NCBI GenBank assembly: GCA_003445555.1
Contig: DMDI01000033.1
Span: forward strand, 1 to 5,874
DNA length: 5,874 bases
Direction: 5' to 3'
Origin: Desulfotomaculum sp.
GTDB taxonomy: Bacteria; Bacillota; Desulfotomaculia; Desulfotomaculales; Nap2-2B
The notes below the pieces were generated by a model. It worked only from the letters and a program-made list of their open reading frames with translations, was not told the origin of the DNA and ran no database searches. The position numbers and the translations under genes were made by a program. Positions 1-5,874 of the stretch are shown here, one piece after another. Within the stretch, counting starts at the first letter, position 1; the number at the start of each line of letters is the position of its first letter.

Positions 1-1
1 G

Positions 2-3000
2 GTCTTAAGTTTTCGTCGTTTGGCCGGGCTTGTCCTTCAGGAAACAGGGGGGACCACCCGCAAACATATTAATGAGCCGGGTAAATGTATGATTTTACGA
101 AATATTTTGGAAAAACGCGCCTCACAATTAAAAGTATTTCAACGGGCTACAAAAAAAGAAGGTTTTTACGGTACATTGACCAGAACCTTGACGGAAATGA
201 AACTTAACCGCTTGTCAATTGACGACCTTAAAACCGTAAAGACGGAAAAGCAAGAATTGCTGACGGGTAAATTACACGACCTGGCTATTTTATATGCGGA
301 CATGGAAAAGTACCTGGTTGACCGTTACCTTGACCCTGATGATTATCTTCAGATTACGGCCAACCAACTGCCTCAATCTTCCACTCTTTGGGGGGCTGAA
401 TTTTGGGTGGACGGCTTTACCGGCTTCACCCCCCAAGAATATTACGTGTTGGAAAAAATTTTCCCGGTAGCAAGAAGGGTAACGGTAACCTTGTGTTTAG
501 ATAACGATTGGTTACACGGGGAAAATGACTTATTTTATTCCACCTGGGAGACAAGGCAAAAGATAAAGGATATTGCGGTCAAGGCAGGAGCCCTAATAGA
601 AGCGGAGCTAAATTTAAACGAAGATATTCCACCGCGTTGGTATACTGCCCCTGATCTGGCTTACCTGGAAAAGAACTTTTTTGATTATGCGGCCTCTCCA
701 TTTAACTCACTCCCAACTGGGCTAAAACTTGTGGCGGCAGCCAATAAGCGGGCCGAAGTAGAGGGAGTAGCCCGGGAAATTACCTGTTTGGGCCGTGATT
801 TAAATTACCGCTGGCGCGATATAGTCGTGATTTTACGTAAGCCGGAAGATTATTACGCCTTAATCAACACTATTTTTACGGATCACGAAATCCCCTTTTT
901 TATTGATTTAAAGAGACCGGTGCATTACCATCCGCTGGTAGAATTAATTAGGGCTGCCTGCGATATAGTAATTACAAACTGGTCGTATGAGGCAGTTTTT
1001 CGTTATTTAAAAACCGACCTTATTCCGGTGGCCCGCGCGAAAATTGACCTGCTGGAAAATTATGTTCTGGCGTACGGGATTAAAGGCTCCCGCTGGACAG
1101 ATAACAAAGACTGGACTTACCAGCGCCATTATCTAAAGGATTCTTTAGAAGATGACTACCTAAAGGCGGAAGTCCAACCTCTAACCTCCAACCACCAACC
1201 TCCAACTGCATCGCTATCCGCCATTAATCAAATTAAAAAAGAAGCTACCCAAGCCCTGCGTTTGTTTAGCGAAAAAGTAAAAAAAGCAAAAAATGGACGG
1301 GAAATTAGCCTGGCTTTGTTTGAACTTTTAATTACGTTGGATGTACCAGGCCAATTGGAACAGTGGAGAAACGAAGCTTTAACCCTGGGACAACTCGAAC
1401 AGGCCTCAGAGCACACCCAGATATGGGCTTATGTGGTTGATCTTTTAGAACAACTGGTTGAAATTGTGGGAATGGAGAAAATTTCTCTGGAAGAATATAG
1501 CCAGATGTTAATGGCGGGTTTAGAAAATTTGCGCTTGGGCCTTATTCCGCCAGGTCTTGATCAAGTTTTAATTTCTTCCCTGGAGCGGTCGCGCAATCCT
1601 AATGTGAGGGCCGCCTTTGTTTTAGGGGTTAATGACGGTATTTTGCCGGCCCGCGGCTCACCAAACGGTTTATTTACCGAAGCGGAAAAAGGGTTTTTAG
1701 AGCAAGCAGGACTTACCTTTTTCCCAGGGGAAAAGCGACGTTTGTACCTGGAGCAATTTCTTGTTTATACTGCGCTTACCCGAAGTAAAGAATTTTTAGG
1801 GGTCAGTTATGTCCTGGCCGATAATGAAGGGCGGGCCGCGACGCCTTCGATCGTGGTTTCCCGGCTAAAAGAGATCTTTCCCCAATTGAAGGAGGAGTTT
1901 TGGGCCGAGGAACCAGGCGGGTTAAATGAAGAAGGATTCATTACCCGTCCTGCCCGCAGTCTGGCTTATTTAACCTCACGCTTAAGAATGGTAAAAGCGG
2001 GCAAAAACATAAATCCTGGGTGGTGGGGAACATACTCCTGGCTGATAAGCCAGGAGAAATGGCGGGAAAGATGTAAGCAAGTACTAAGCAGTTTGTTTTA
2101 TATTAATCAAGAACTACCCTTACCGGTAAAACTTAGCCGCTCACTTTACGGTAATCCGGTAAAAGCGAGCATTTCAAAAATAGAAAAATTTAACTCCTGC
2201 CCCTTTGCTTATTTTTTAACTTACGGGTTAGGATTAAAAGAAAGGGCGCAGTATAAATTAACGGTTCCTGATTTAGGTGAATTTTACCACGCCGCCATTA
2301 AAGAATTCCATACCCGGATACAGGCCAGGAAAATCAATTGGTCAGACTTAAAACCCAAGGATTGTGCTCTTCTAACCGGTGAGGTAGTGGAGACATTAGC
2401 TCCCCAGTTGCGTAACGAAATTTTGCTTAGCGGGCCGGGTTACAGGTATCTTACCCAAAAGTTAATTAAAACGGTTAGTTGTGCCACAAACATTTTAACC
2501 GAACACGCCCGGCGGGGTAAATTTTCCCTGGTAGGGACGGAGCTTTCCTTTGGACCAAAAGGAAACCTCCCTCCGTTGCGCTTAAAGCTAAAGAAAAGCT
2601 CCTGGTTAGAACTCTCCGGCCGGATTGACTGGGTTGACTTAATTACCACTCCTAAGGGTAATTACTTAAGGGTAATTGATTATAAATCCGGTACGGTAGA
2701 ATTAAACTTAAACGAAATATTTTACGGGCTCAAACTACAATTACTGGCTTATTTGGATTTAGTTTTAAGTTATGCCCCCGACCTTATTGGCCGTGAGGCG
2801 TTGGCGGCCGGTATGCTTTATTTTACGCTTCAAAACCCTTTAGTTGTCAGCCACGGCCCTCTCGCCCCTGATTTAGTGGCCAAAGAGGTACTTAAGAAAT
2901 TGAAAATGAAAGGTTTACTTCTAGCTGATGCTGAAATAATATCCTTAATGGATAACCTGGTATTTACCAACTCAGACTTGCTGCCGGTAGCCTTTAAAAA

Positions 3001-3295
3001 AGACGGGGGTTTTACTTCCCGTTCTTCGGTAATCAGCGCCCTAAAAATTACCATTTTACGGCAACACCTACGCCAAACCCTAAAGGCGGCGGGAGAGGAA
3101 ATTATGGCTGGAGTGGTGGCCATAAAGCCATACCGGGGACAAAAGATTGCGGCTTGTCGTTATTGCCAGTTTAAAGCGGTTTGCAAATTTGATCCTTTTA
3201 TGCCGGAAAATAATTTTCGTCTTTTGCTTTCACCTTCCGAAGAGGAGATATGGCAAAGTCTAGCTAGTAAATACCAGGGAAATATGACGCTTTAA
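2..3295 (+). CDS. addB: AddB, helicase-nuclease subunit B of AddAB (5' end outside window)
   Basis: AddB pairs with AddA to resect DNA double-strand breaks for RecA-dependent repair in Firmicutes. The frame is open from base 2 and begins VLSFRRLAGLVLQETGG, a motif found about 65 residues into Bacillus subtilis AddB. The TTG at 20 is therefore internal, and the N-terminus with its Walker A motif is missing from the window. The remaining 1097 codons bring the whole protein to about 1160 residues, normal for AddB. Counting from base 2, visible landmarks are VLGVNDGILPA (about residue 539), a first cluster cysteine in NSCPF (C733, base 2198), the nuclease motif GRID (D876) then IDYKSG (D893, K895) and QLLAYLD (Q913), and CX2CX5C (C1052, C1055, C1061). 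The four cysteines match the 4Fe-4S ligands of B. subtilis AddB as I recall them (801, 1121, 1124, 1130). Nuclease and iron-sulfur domains thus look functional. No addA follows. A 7-bp repeat is inserted near codons 392-402. Confidence 0.96.
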   Translation, partial: VLSFRRLAGLVLQETGGTTRKHINEPGKCMILRNILEKRASQLKVFQRATKKEGFYGTLTRTLTEMKLNRLSIDDLKTVKTEKQELLTGKLHDLAILYADMEKYLVDRYLDPDDYLQITANQLPQSSTLWGAEFWVDGFTGFTPQEYYVLEKIFPVARRVTVTLCLDNDWLHGENDLFYSTWETRQKIKDIAVKAGALIEAELNLNEDIPPRWYTAPDLAYLEKNFFDYAASPFNSLPTGLKLVAAANKRAEVEGVAREITCLGRDLNYRWRDIVVILRKPEDYYALINTIFTDHEIPFFIDLKRPVHYHPLVELIRAACDIVITNWSYEAVFRYLKTDLIPVARAKIDLLENYVLAYGIKGSRWTDNKDWTYQRHYLKDSLEDDYLKAEVQPLTSNHQPPTASLSAINQIKKEATQALRLFSEKVKKAKNGREISLALFELLITLDVPGQLEQWRNEALTLGQLEQASEHTQIWAYVVDLLEQLVEIVGMEKISLEEYSQMLMAGLENLRLGLIPPGLDQVLISSLERSRNPNVRAAFVLGVNDGILPARGSPNGLFTEAEKGFLEQAGLTFFPGEKRRLYLEQFLVYTALTRSKEFLGVSYVLADNEGRAATPSIVVSRLKEIFPQLKEEFWAEEPGGLNEEGFITRPARSLAYLTSRLRMVKAGKNINPGWWGTYSWLISQEKWRERCKQVLSSLFYINQELPLPVKLSRSLYGNPVKASISKIEKFNSCPFAYFLTYGLGLKERAQYKLTVPDLGEFYHAAIKEFHTRIQARKINWSDLKPKDCALLTGEVVETLAPQLRNEILLSGPGYRYLTQKLIKTVSCATNILTEHARRGKFSLVGTELSFGPKGNLPPLRLKLKKSSWLELSGRIDWVDLITTPKGNYLRVIDYKSGTVELNLNEIFYGLKLQLLAYLDLVLSYAPDLIGREALAAGMLYFTLQNPLVVSHGPLAPDLVAKEVLKKLKMKGLLLADAEIISLMDNLVFTNSDLLPVAFKKDGGFTSRSSVISALKITILRQHLRQTLKAAGEEIMAGVVAIKPYRGQKIAACRYCQFKAVCKFDPFMPENNFRLLLSPSEEEIWQSLASKYQGNMTL
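1176..1207 (+). repeat. Heptanucleotide tandem repeat inside addB
   Basis: Four consecutive 7-base units start at 1176, 1183, 1190 and 1197. They follow the consensus AACCTCC with one change in the first (final T) and one in the third (A for T), and a partial fifth unit (AAC) starts at 1204. Since 7 is not a multiple of 3, the amino-acid period is three units, 21 nt or 7 residues. The translation accordingly shows QPLTSNH followed by QPPTASL. The stretch falls between two conserved AddB segments (LLENYVLAYG upstream, the helical region before LDVPGQLEQW downstream), in what looks like a variable linker. The array has no in-frame stop and leaves the downstream frame intact. Confidence 0.75.
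2035..2056 (+). other. Perfect 9-bp hairpin within addB coding sequence
   Basis: CTCCTGGCT (2035-2043) and AGCCAGGAG (2048-2056) are exact reverse complements separated by the four bases GATA, giving a strong stem with a tetraloop in the mRNA. The bases also encode ordinary protein (SWLISQE). No T-run follows, so it is not an intrinsic terminator. A role in transcript pausing or mRNA stability is possible but nothing further supports it; chance is a real alternative. Confidence 0.5.
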
Positions 3296-3301
3296 AGAGT
3301 A

Positions 3302-3323
3302 GGGGTGTTAAATTTAACGCCCC
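3302..3323 (+). repeat. Near-perfect 22-bp palindrome between addB and the MBL gene
   Basis: The arms GGGGTGTTAAA (3302-3312) and TTTAACGCCCC (3313-3323) are reverse complements except for one position, which would be a U-G wobble in RNA. As RNA it folds to an 8-bp stem with an AAAUUU loop, starting 6 nt after the addB stop and ending 5 nt before the next ribosome binding site. No T-run follows on the + strand, so it is a poor terminator. It may be an operator, an mRNA processing or stabilising element, or an influence on translation of the downstream gene. The GTG at 3305 lies within its left arm, which argues against that codon as the start of the next gene. Confidence 0.6.
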
Positions 3324-3328
3324 ATATG

Positions 3329-3335
3329 AAAGGAG
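3329..3335 (+). promoter_or_regulatory. Ribosome binding site that sets the MBL gene start
   Basis: AAAGGAG lies 8 nt before the TTG at 3344. It is the same motif that precedes gatD at 5696-5702. It comes after both alternative in-frame starts (GTG 3305, ATG 3326) and so can only serve the TTG, making 3344 the best-supported start. Confidence 0.7.
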
Positions 3336-3343
3336 CAAAACTA

Positions 3344-4315
3344 TTGTTACCTGTTTACAGACTGGAACTTCCTACCCCCTATAGCGTAGGTACGGTTAAC
3401 TCATACCTAATTTACACTCCGCCGTTTACGCTTATTGACCCCGGCCCCGATATACCCCTGGCGAGGAAGACCTTAAACGAAAAGCTCCTTAATTTAGGTT
3501 TAAGTTTAAGTCAGATAAATAGGGTGTTTATAACGCACGCCCATACGGATCATTGCGGTTTGGCCCAATGGGTCCACGAGCTTTCGGGGGCTAAAATTTA
3601 CCTTCATCCTTACGAATGGCGAAAGGTAACCGGAGGTTATGATTTTTTTCAGGAAAGACTTCCCTTTTTACTTGAGATGGGAATGCCTGACGAGGTATTT
3701 TTAAGGCTGGTTAACAACAAGGACATATTACCGCCGCCTTATATTACCAAGGATAGCCTTGTAGAAGTAACCGAAGGAGAAGATTTGTCTTTTAACGCGG
3801 GTGCGTTTAAGATACATCATTTTCCGGGTCATGCGCCGGGTCACCTGTGTCTTTATGACCCTGAAGAAAAAAGCCTTTTGTCTGGTGATTTTCTTCTGCC
3901 GCATATTACCCCTAATCCGTTGTTAGAGCCCGATCCTGAAAACAAAACCAGACGCTCCCCAAGCTTGCGTCAATATATAGAAGGGTTAACCAGATTAGAA
4001 AAAATGAACCTTAAAAAAGCCTGGCCCGGTCACGGCAAGGTAATTGAAAACGTACCGGAGCTTTTACGCAGTTTTCAAGAACATCACCTTAACCGGTTTA
4101 AGGCAATTTTAGAGGTGCTTTCGCCAGATAAAAAGCTAAACGTTTACCAAATGTGCCAATTAATTTATCCGGGTCTCCAGGGTTTTGAAGTCTTTTTAGG
4201 GCTTTCGGAAATTCAGGCCCATTTAGATGTCCTGGTGGAAAAAAAACAGGTTATAGCTCGGCCGCAGGGGACGGTGTTTTTTTATCGTAAAGCTCAAGAA
4301 AAGATGGCCGGTTGA
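3344..4315 (+). CDS. Metallo-beta-lactamase-fold hydrolase with LACTB2-like winged-helix C-terminus
   Basis: This is a probable cytoplasmic dinuclear zinc hydrolase of 323 residues. Numbering from TTG 3344, the metal-binding set is complete: THAHTDH gives H65, H67, D69 and H70; PGHAPGH gives H163; SGDF gives D182; and WPGHGK gives H230. The N-terminus (LPTPYSVGTVNSYLI, then LIDPGPD) is typical of glyoxalase II-like MBL proteins. After about residue 245 the chain becomes helical and ends in a small domain (LSEIQAHLDVLVEKKQVIARP) resembling the winged helix of the LACTB2 group. No signal peptide is seen. The substrate cannot be read from sequence: LACTB2 relatives include an RNA endonuclease, while others hydrolyse thioesters. 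Longer forms starting at GTG 3305 (336 residues) or ATG 3326 are possible, but the strong AAAGGAG favours TTG 3344. It lies 48 nt after addB and is probably cotranscribed with it. Confidence 0.9.
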   Translation: MLPVYRLELPTPYSVGTVNSYLIYTPPFTLIDPGPDIPLARKTLNEKLLNLGLSLSQINRVFITHAHTDHCGLAQWVHELSGAKIYLHPYEWRKVTGGYDFFQERLPFLLEMGMPDEVFLRLVNNKDILPPPYITKDSLVEVTEGEDLSFNAGAFKIHHFPGHAPGHLCLYDPEEKSLLSGDFLLPHITPNPLLEPDPENKTRRSPSLRQYIEGLTRLEKMNLKKAWPGHGKVIENVPELLRSFQEHHLNRFKAILEVLSPDKKLNVYQMCQLIYPGLQGFEVFLGLSEIQAHLDVLVEKKQVIARPQGTVFFYRKAQEKMAG

Positions 4316-4335
4316 TTTTTATAAAAATTTTATCC

Positions 4336-4394
4336 AAAAAGGTAAAGTTATTCTGGCTATTGTCGTTGCCCGGTTATTAATAGGGCTGATCCGT
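4336..4394 (+). other. Upstream coding extension of murT with possible non-canonical start
   Basis: The murT frame stays open back to a stop at 4254-4256, and the codons just before TTG 4395 read as a hydrophobic, basic stretch (ILAIVVARLLIGLIRLWG) running into SSLPG. Family members usually have about 24-30 residues before the LPG motif, whereas a start at 4395 leaves only 9. There is no ATG, GTG or TTG in this frame between 4257 and 4394. ATT at 4350 has AAAAAGG (4336-4342) 7 nt upstream, and CTG at 4353 has it 10 nt upstream. ATT 4350 would give 24 residues before LPG and a protein of 463 residues. A start on ATT or CTG, or an indel or frameshift in the A-run at 4336-4340, would each explain the pattern. 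Confidence 0.6.
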
Positions 4395-5741
4395 TTGTGG
4401 GGAAGAAGCAAGGGGTCTTCACTTCCGGGAATGCTGGCGCTAAAAATATGTCCGGAAATTACCGGTTTTTTGGCCTGCCAATCCCGGCAGGGAGTAATTT
4501 TAGTTTCAGGGACAAACGGCAAAACCACGACAAATAATATGTTGGCCCAAATAATGAAAAAAGCAGGTTACCGGGTGGTGGTAAATTACGAAGGGGCGAA
4601 TCTTATTACCGGTGTGGCCACCGCCTTAATTAAAGCCGCAGATATTAAGGGCAAATTGGAAGGCGATTATGCAATTCTGGAGGTGGACGAAGCAGCTTTG
4701 CCGCGTATAGCTCAAGAAGTGCGGCCCAAGATGGTAATTTTAACTAATTTTTTCCGCGACCAACTAGACCGTTACGGGGAAATAGATAAAACAATTGCCG
4801 TGCTTTGTGGCACTTTAAGTAAATTACCCGAGACGAGTTTAATATTAAACGCTGATGACCCGTTGGTCGCCCAGTTTGAAAGAAAGACAGGCCTACCGGT
4901 GGTGTATTACGGTTTAGGGAGGCACGAAAAAGTAATAACCGCGTCTTCCGGAATTAAAGAAGCAAAATTTTGTCCGCTATGCGGAATAAAGCTAACTTAT
5001 GCTTATTATCATTACGGTCAAATAGGAAATTATTACTGTACCGGGTGTGGTTTTGCCCGCCCTCAGCCCCGGGTAGAAGGTTTTCAGGTTAAAACAGGCC
5101 AAAAAACTGTTAATTGTCTTGTCTGTTGCCCCAAGGGAGTAGTCAGCCTGAATCTTCCTGTTTATGGCTTATACAACTTATATAATGCTTTAGCGGCCTT
5201 AACCGCCAGCCTAAACTTGAATTTAAATTGGCCCGCCGCCATATCCGCCTTACAAAGTTATACTCCGGTTATAGGCCGGATGGAAAGATACAATTTTCAG
5301 GGTAAGCCGGTATTTTTAAATTTAGTCAAAAACCCGGCCGGTTTTAACGAAGGTTTGGCCGCGTTGCTGGAAACGCGGGAGGTGAGCGACGTTTACCTTG
5401 CTATTAACGATCTTGATGCTGACGGAAGAGATATTTCCTGGCTTTGGGATGTTGATTTTGAAAAACTGGCGGATAAAAAAGAGTATTTTAATATTTTTAT
5501 TTGCACCGGCACCCGGGGGGAAGAAATAGCTTTGCGCCTAAAATATGCTAATTTGCCGGTGGATAAAATCAAAATATGTCCGAATCAAAAAGGAGCGGTA
5601 AAAGAAGTATTATCAGGAATAGGGAAAACAGCTTTTTTGCTGACTACTTACACTGCCCTGACGCCAACAGAAAAGTTTTTAATGAAGATAGCCCAAAAGG
5701 AGAGGACTTATGAAGCTGAACGTATGTCATCTATATCCTGA
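4395..5741 (+). CDS. murT: MurT, Mur ligase-like subunit of lipid II isoglutaminyl synthase
   Basis: MurT with GatD amidates the alpha-carboxyl of D-glutamate in the lipid II stem peptide, using glutamine-derived ammonia and ATP, at the cytoplasmic face of the membrane. The Mur ligase central domain shows the ATP loop GTNGKTTT (bases 4509-4532), then EVDEAALPR, TNFFRDQLDRYGEID and NADDP. A four-cysteine zinc ribbon typical of MurT follows (CPLC with Cys codons at 4971 and 4980; CTGC at 5037 and 5046). The C-terminal DUF1727 domain contains LVKNPAGFNE and DADGRDISW; the Asp at 5430 is probably the residue that completes the GatD catalytic triad. Length is 448 residues from TTG 4395, the first standard start codon in this frame, with AGGG 9 nt upstream. 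That start is a conservative minimum: coding sequence resembling the family N-terminus extends upstream (see 4336-4394). The stop overlaps gatD by 32 nt, implying coupled translation. Confidence 0.95.
   Translation: MWGRSKGSSLPGMLALKICPEITGFLACQSRQGVILVSGTNGKTTTNNMLAQIMKKAGYRVVVNYEGANLITGVATALIKAADIKGKLEGDYAILEVDEAALPRIAQEVRPKMVILTNFFRDQLDRYGEIDKTIAVLCGTLSKLPETSLILNADDPLVAQFERKTGLPVVYYGLGRHEKVITASSGIKEAKFCPLCGIKLTYAYYHYGQIGNYYCTGCGFARPQPRVEGFQVKTGQKTVNCLVCCPKGVVSLNLPVYGLYNLYNALAALTASLNLNLNWPAAISALQSYTPVIGRMERYNFQGKPVFLNLVKNPAGFNEGLAALLETREVSDVYLAINDLDADGRDISWLWDVDFEKLADKKEYFNIFICTGTRGEEIALRLKYANLPVDKIKICPNQKGAVKEVLSGIGKTAFLLTTYTALTPTEKFLMKIAQKERTYEAERMSSIS
5696..5702 (+). promoter_or_regulatory. 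Ribosome binding site of gatD, inside murT
   Basis: AAAGGAG lies 7 nt before ATG 5710, within the last codons of murT. It fixes the gatD start and shows that gatD can be initiated independently despite overlapping murT. Confidence 0.75.
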
Positions 5742-5874
5742 TTTACTTAATTTATACGGAGACCGCGGTAACGTTATAGCTTTCAAACAGCGCTGCAGTT
5801 GGCGCGGTATTAATATAAACCTCCTTGAAGTTAACCCCGGTGAACAAATAAATTTTAAAGAAATGGATTTTCTT
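5710..5874 (+). CDS. gatD: GatD, glutamine amidotransferase subunit of lipid II isoglutaminyl synthase (3' end outside window)
   Basis: GatD is a class I (CobB/CobQ-like) glutaminase that releases ammonia from glutamine and delivers it to MurT for amidation of D-glutamate in lipid II. Only the first 55 codons are present. They begin MKLNVCHLYPDLLNLYGDRGN, and the segment HLYPDLLNLYGDRGN is the hallmark N-terminus of the family, followed by the expected RCSWRGININLLEV strand-helix pattern. The nucleophilic cysteine and catalytic histidine would lie beyond the window edge, so activity cannot be judged. The start is secure: ATG with AAAGGAG 7 nt upstream. The 32-nt overlap with murT fits a heterodimer made from one message. 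Confidence 0.93.
   Translation, partial: MKLNVCHLYPDLLNLYGDRGNVIAFKQRCSWRGININLLEVNPGEQINFKEMDFL

Noticed and set aside
2653..2677. Direct repeat TAAGGGTAATT at 2653-2663 and 2667-2677, just before the AddB nuclease motif
   Set aside because: Only two copies, 14 nt apart, translated in different frames within a region of normal family sequence (GNYLRVIDYKSG). Most likely chance in TTA/GGT-rich coding sequence.
2830..3123. Open frame of 97 codons on the - strand, with smaller ones at 1228-1416, 2440-2649 and 4319-4528
   Set aside because: All lie antisense to well-recognised coding sequence, show no family resemblance, and have no gene-like context.
3302..3330. Palindrome after addB considered as a rho-independent terminator
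   Set aside because: Neither side is followed by a run of T on the sense strand; the following + strand bases are ATATGAAAGGAG, a ribosome binding site.
4321..4333. AT-rich palindrome ATAAAA-A-TTTTAT between the MBL gene and murT, with TTGATT nearby resembling a -35 box
   Set aside because: Made only of A and T, so weak evidence. The TTGATT to TATAAA spacing is far too short for a sigma-A promoter, and the region reads as coding in the murT frame.
4312..4380. Small frame TTG 4312 to TAA 4380 (22 codons) overlapping the MBL stop
   Set aside because: Too short and lacking a good ribosome binding site to call as a gene; kept only as an alternative entry route for murT by frameshift.

Overview
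The window looks like a piece of chromosome from a Gram-positive, clostridia-like Firmicute. The reasons are an AddAB-type (not RecBCD-type) recombination subunit, a MurT/GatD lipid II amidation pair, AAAGGAG-type ribosome binding sites, frequent TTG starts and moderately AT-rich, TTA-rich coding sequence. Genus cannot be fixed from the sequence alone. All genes lie on the + strand, are packed almost end to end, and could form one transcript. I see no RNA gene, mobile element, CRISPR array or convincing rho-independent terminator.

Layout. (1) Positions 2-3295 carry most of addB, the AddB subunit of the AddAB helicase-nuclease. Its first 65 or so codons lie upstream of the window. The C-terminal nuclease motif and all four iron-sulfur cysteines are intact. 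Inside the gene are a 7-bp tandem repeat (about 1176-1207) read as two copies of a heptapeptide, and a perfect 9-bp hairpin (2035-2056). (2) A near-perfect 22-bp palindrome (3302-3323) separates addB from the next gene. (3) Positions 3344-4315 encode a metallo-beta-lactamase-fold hydrolase with a LACTB2-like C-terminal winged helix. (4) Positions 4395-5741, with coding sequence that clearly extends further upstream, encode MurT. (5) Positions 5710-5874 are the first 55 codons of gatD, overlapping the end of murT by 32 nt and cut by the window edge.

How the genes work together. MurT and GatD form the enzyme that amidates the D-glutamate of the peptidoglycan stem peptide on lipid II to D-isoglutamine. 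AddB works with AddA, which is not seen here, in double-strand break processing. The MBL-fold gene between them has no assignable substrate. Nothing in the sequence ties DNA repair to wall amidation functionally; the proximity may be only operon packing.

The most notable points are that murT has family-like N-terminal coding sequence upstream of its first ATG/GTG/TTG codon, suggesting a rare AUU or CUG start or a frameshift, and that a heptanucleotide array has been tolerated in frame within addB. I found no evidence of a wholly new multi-gene system.
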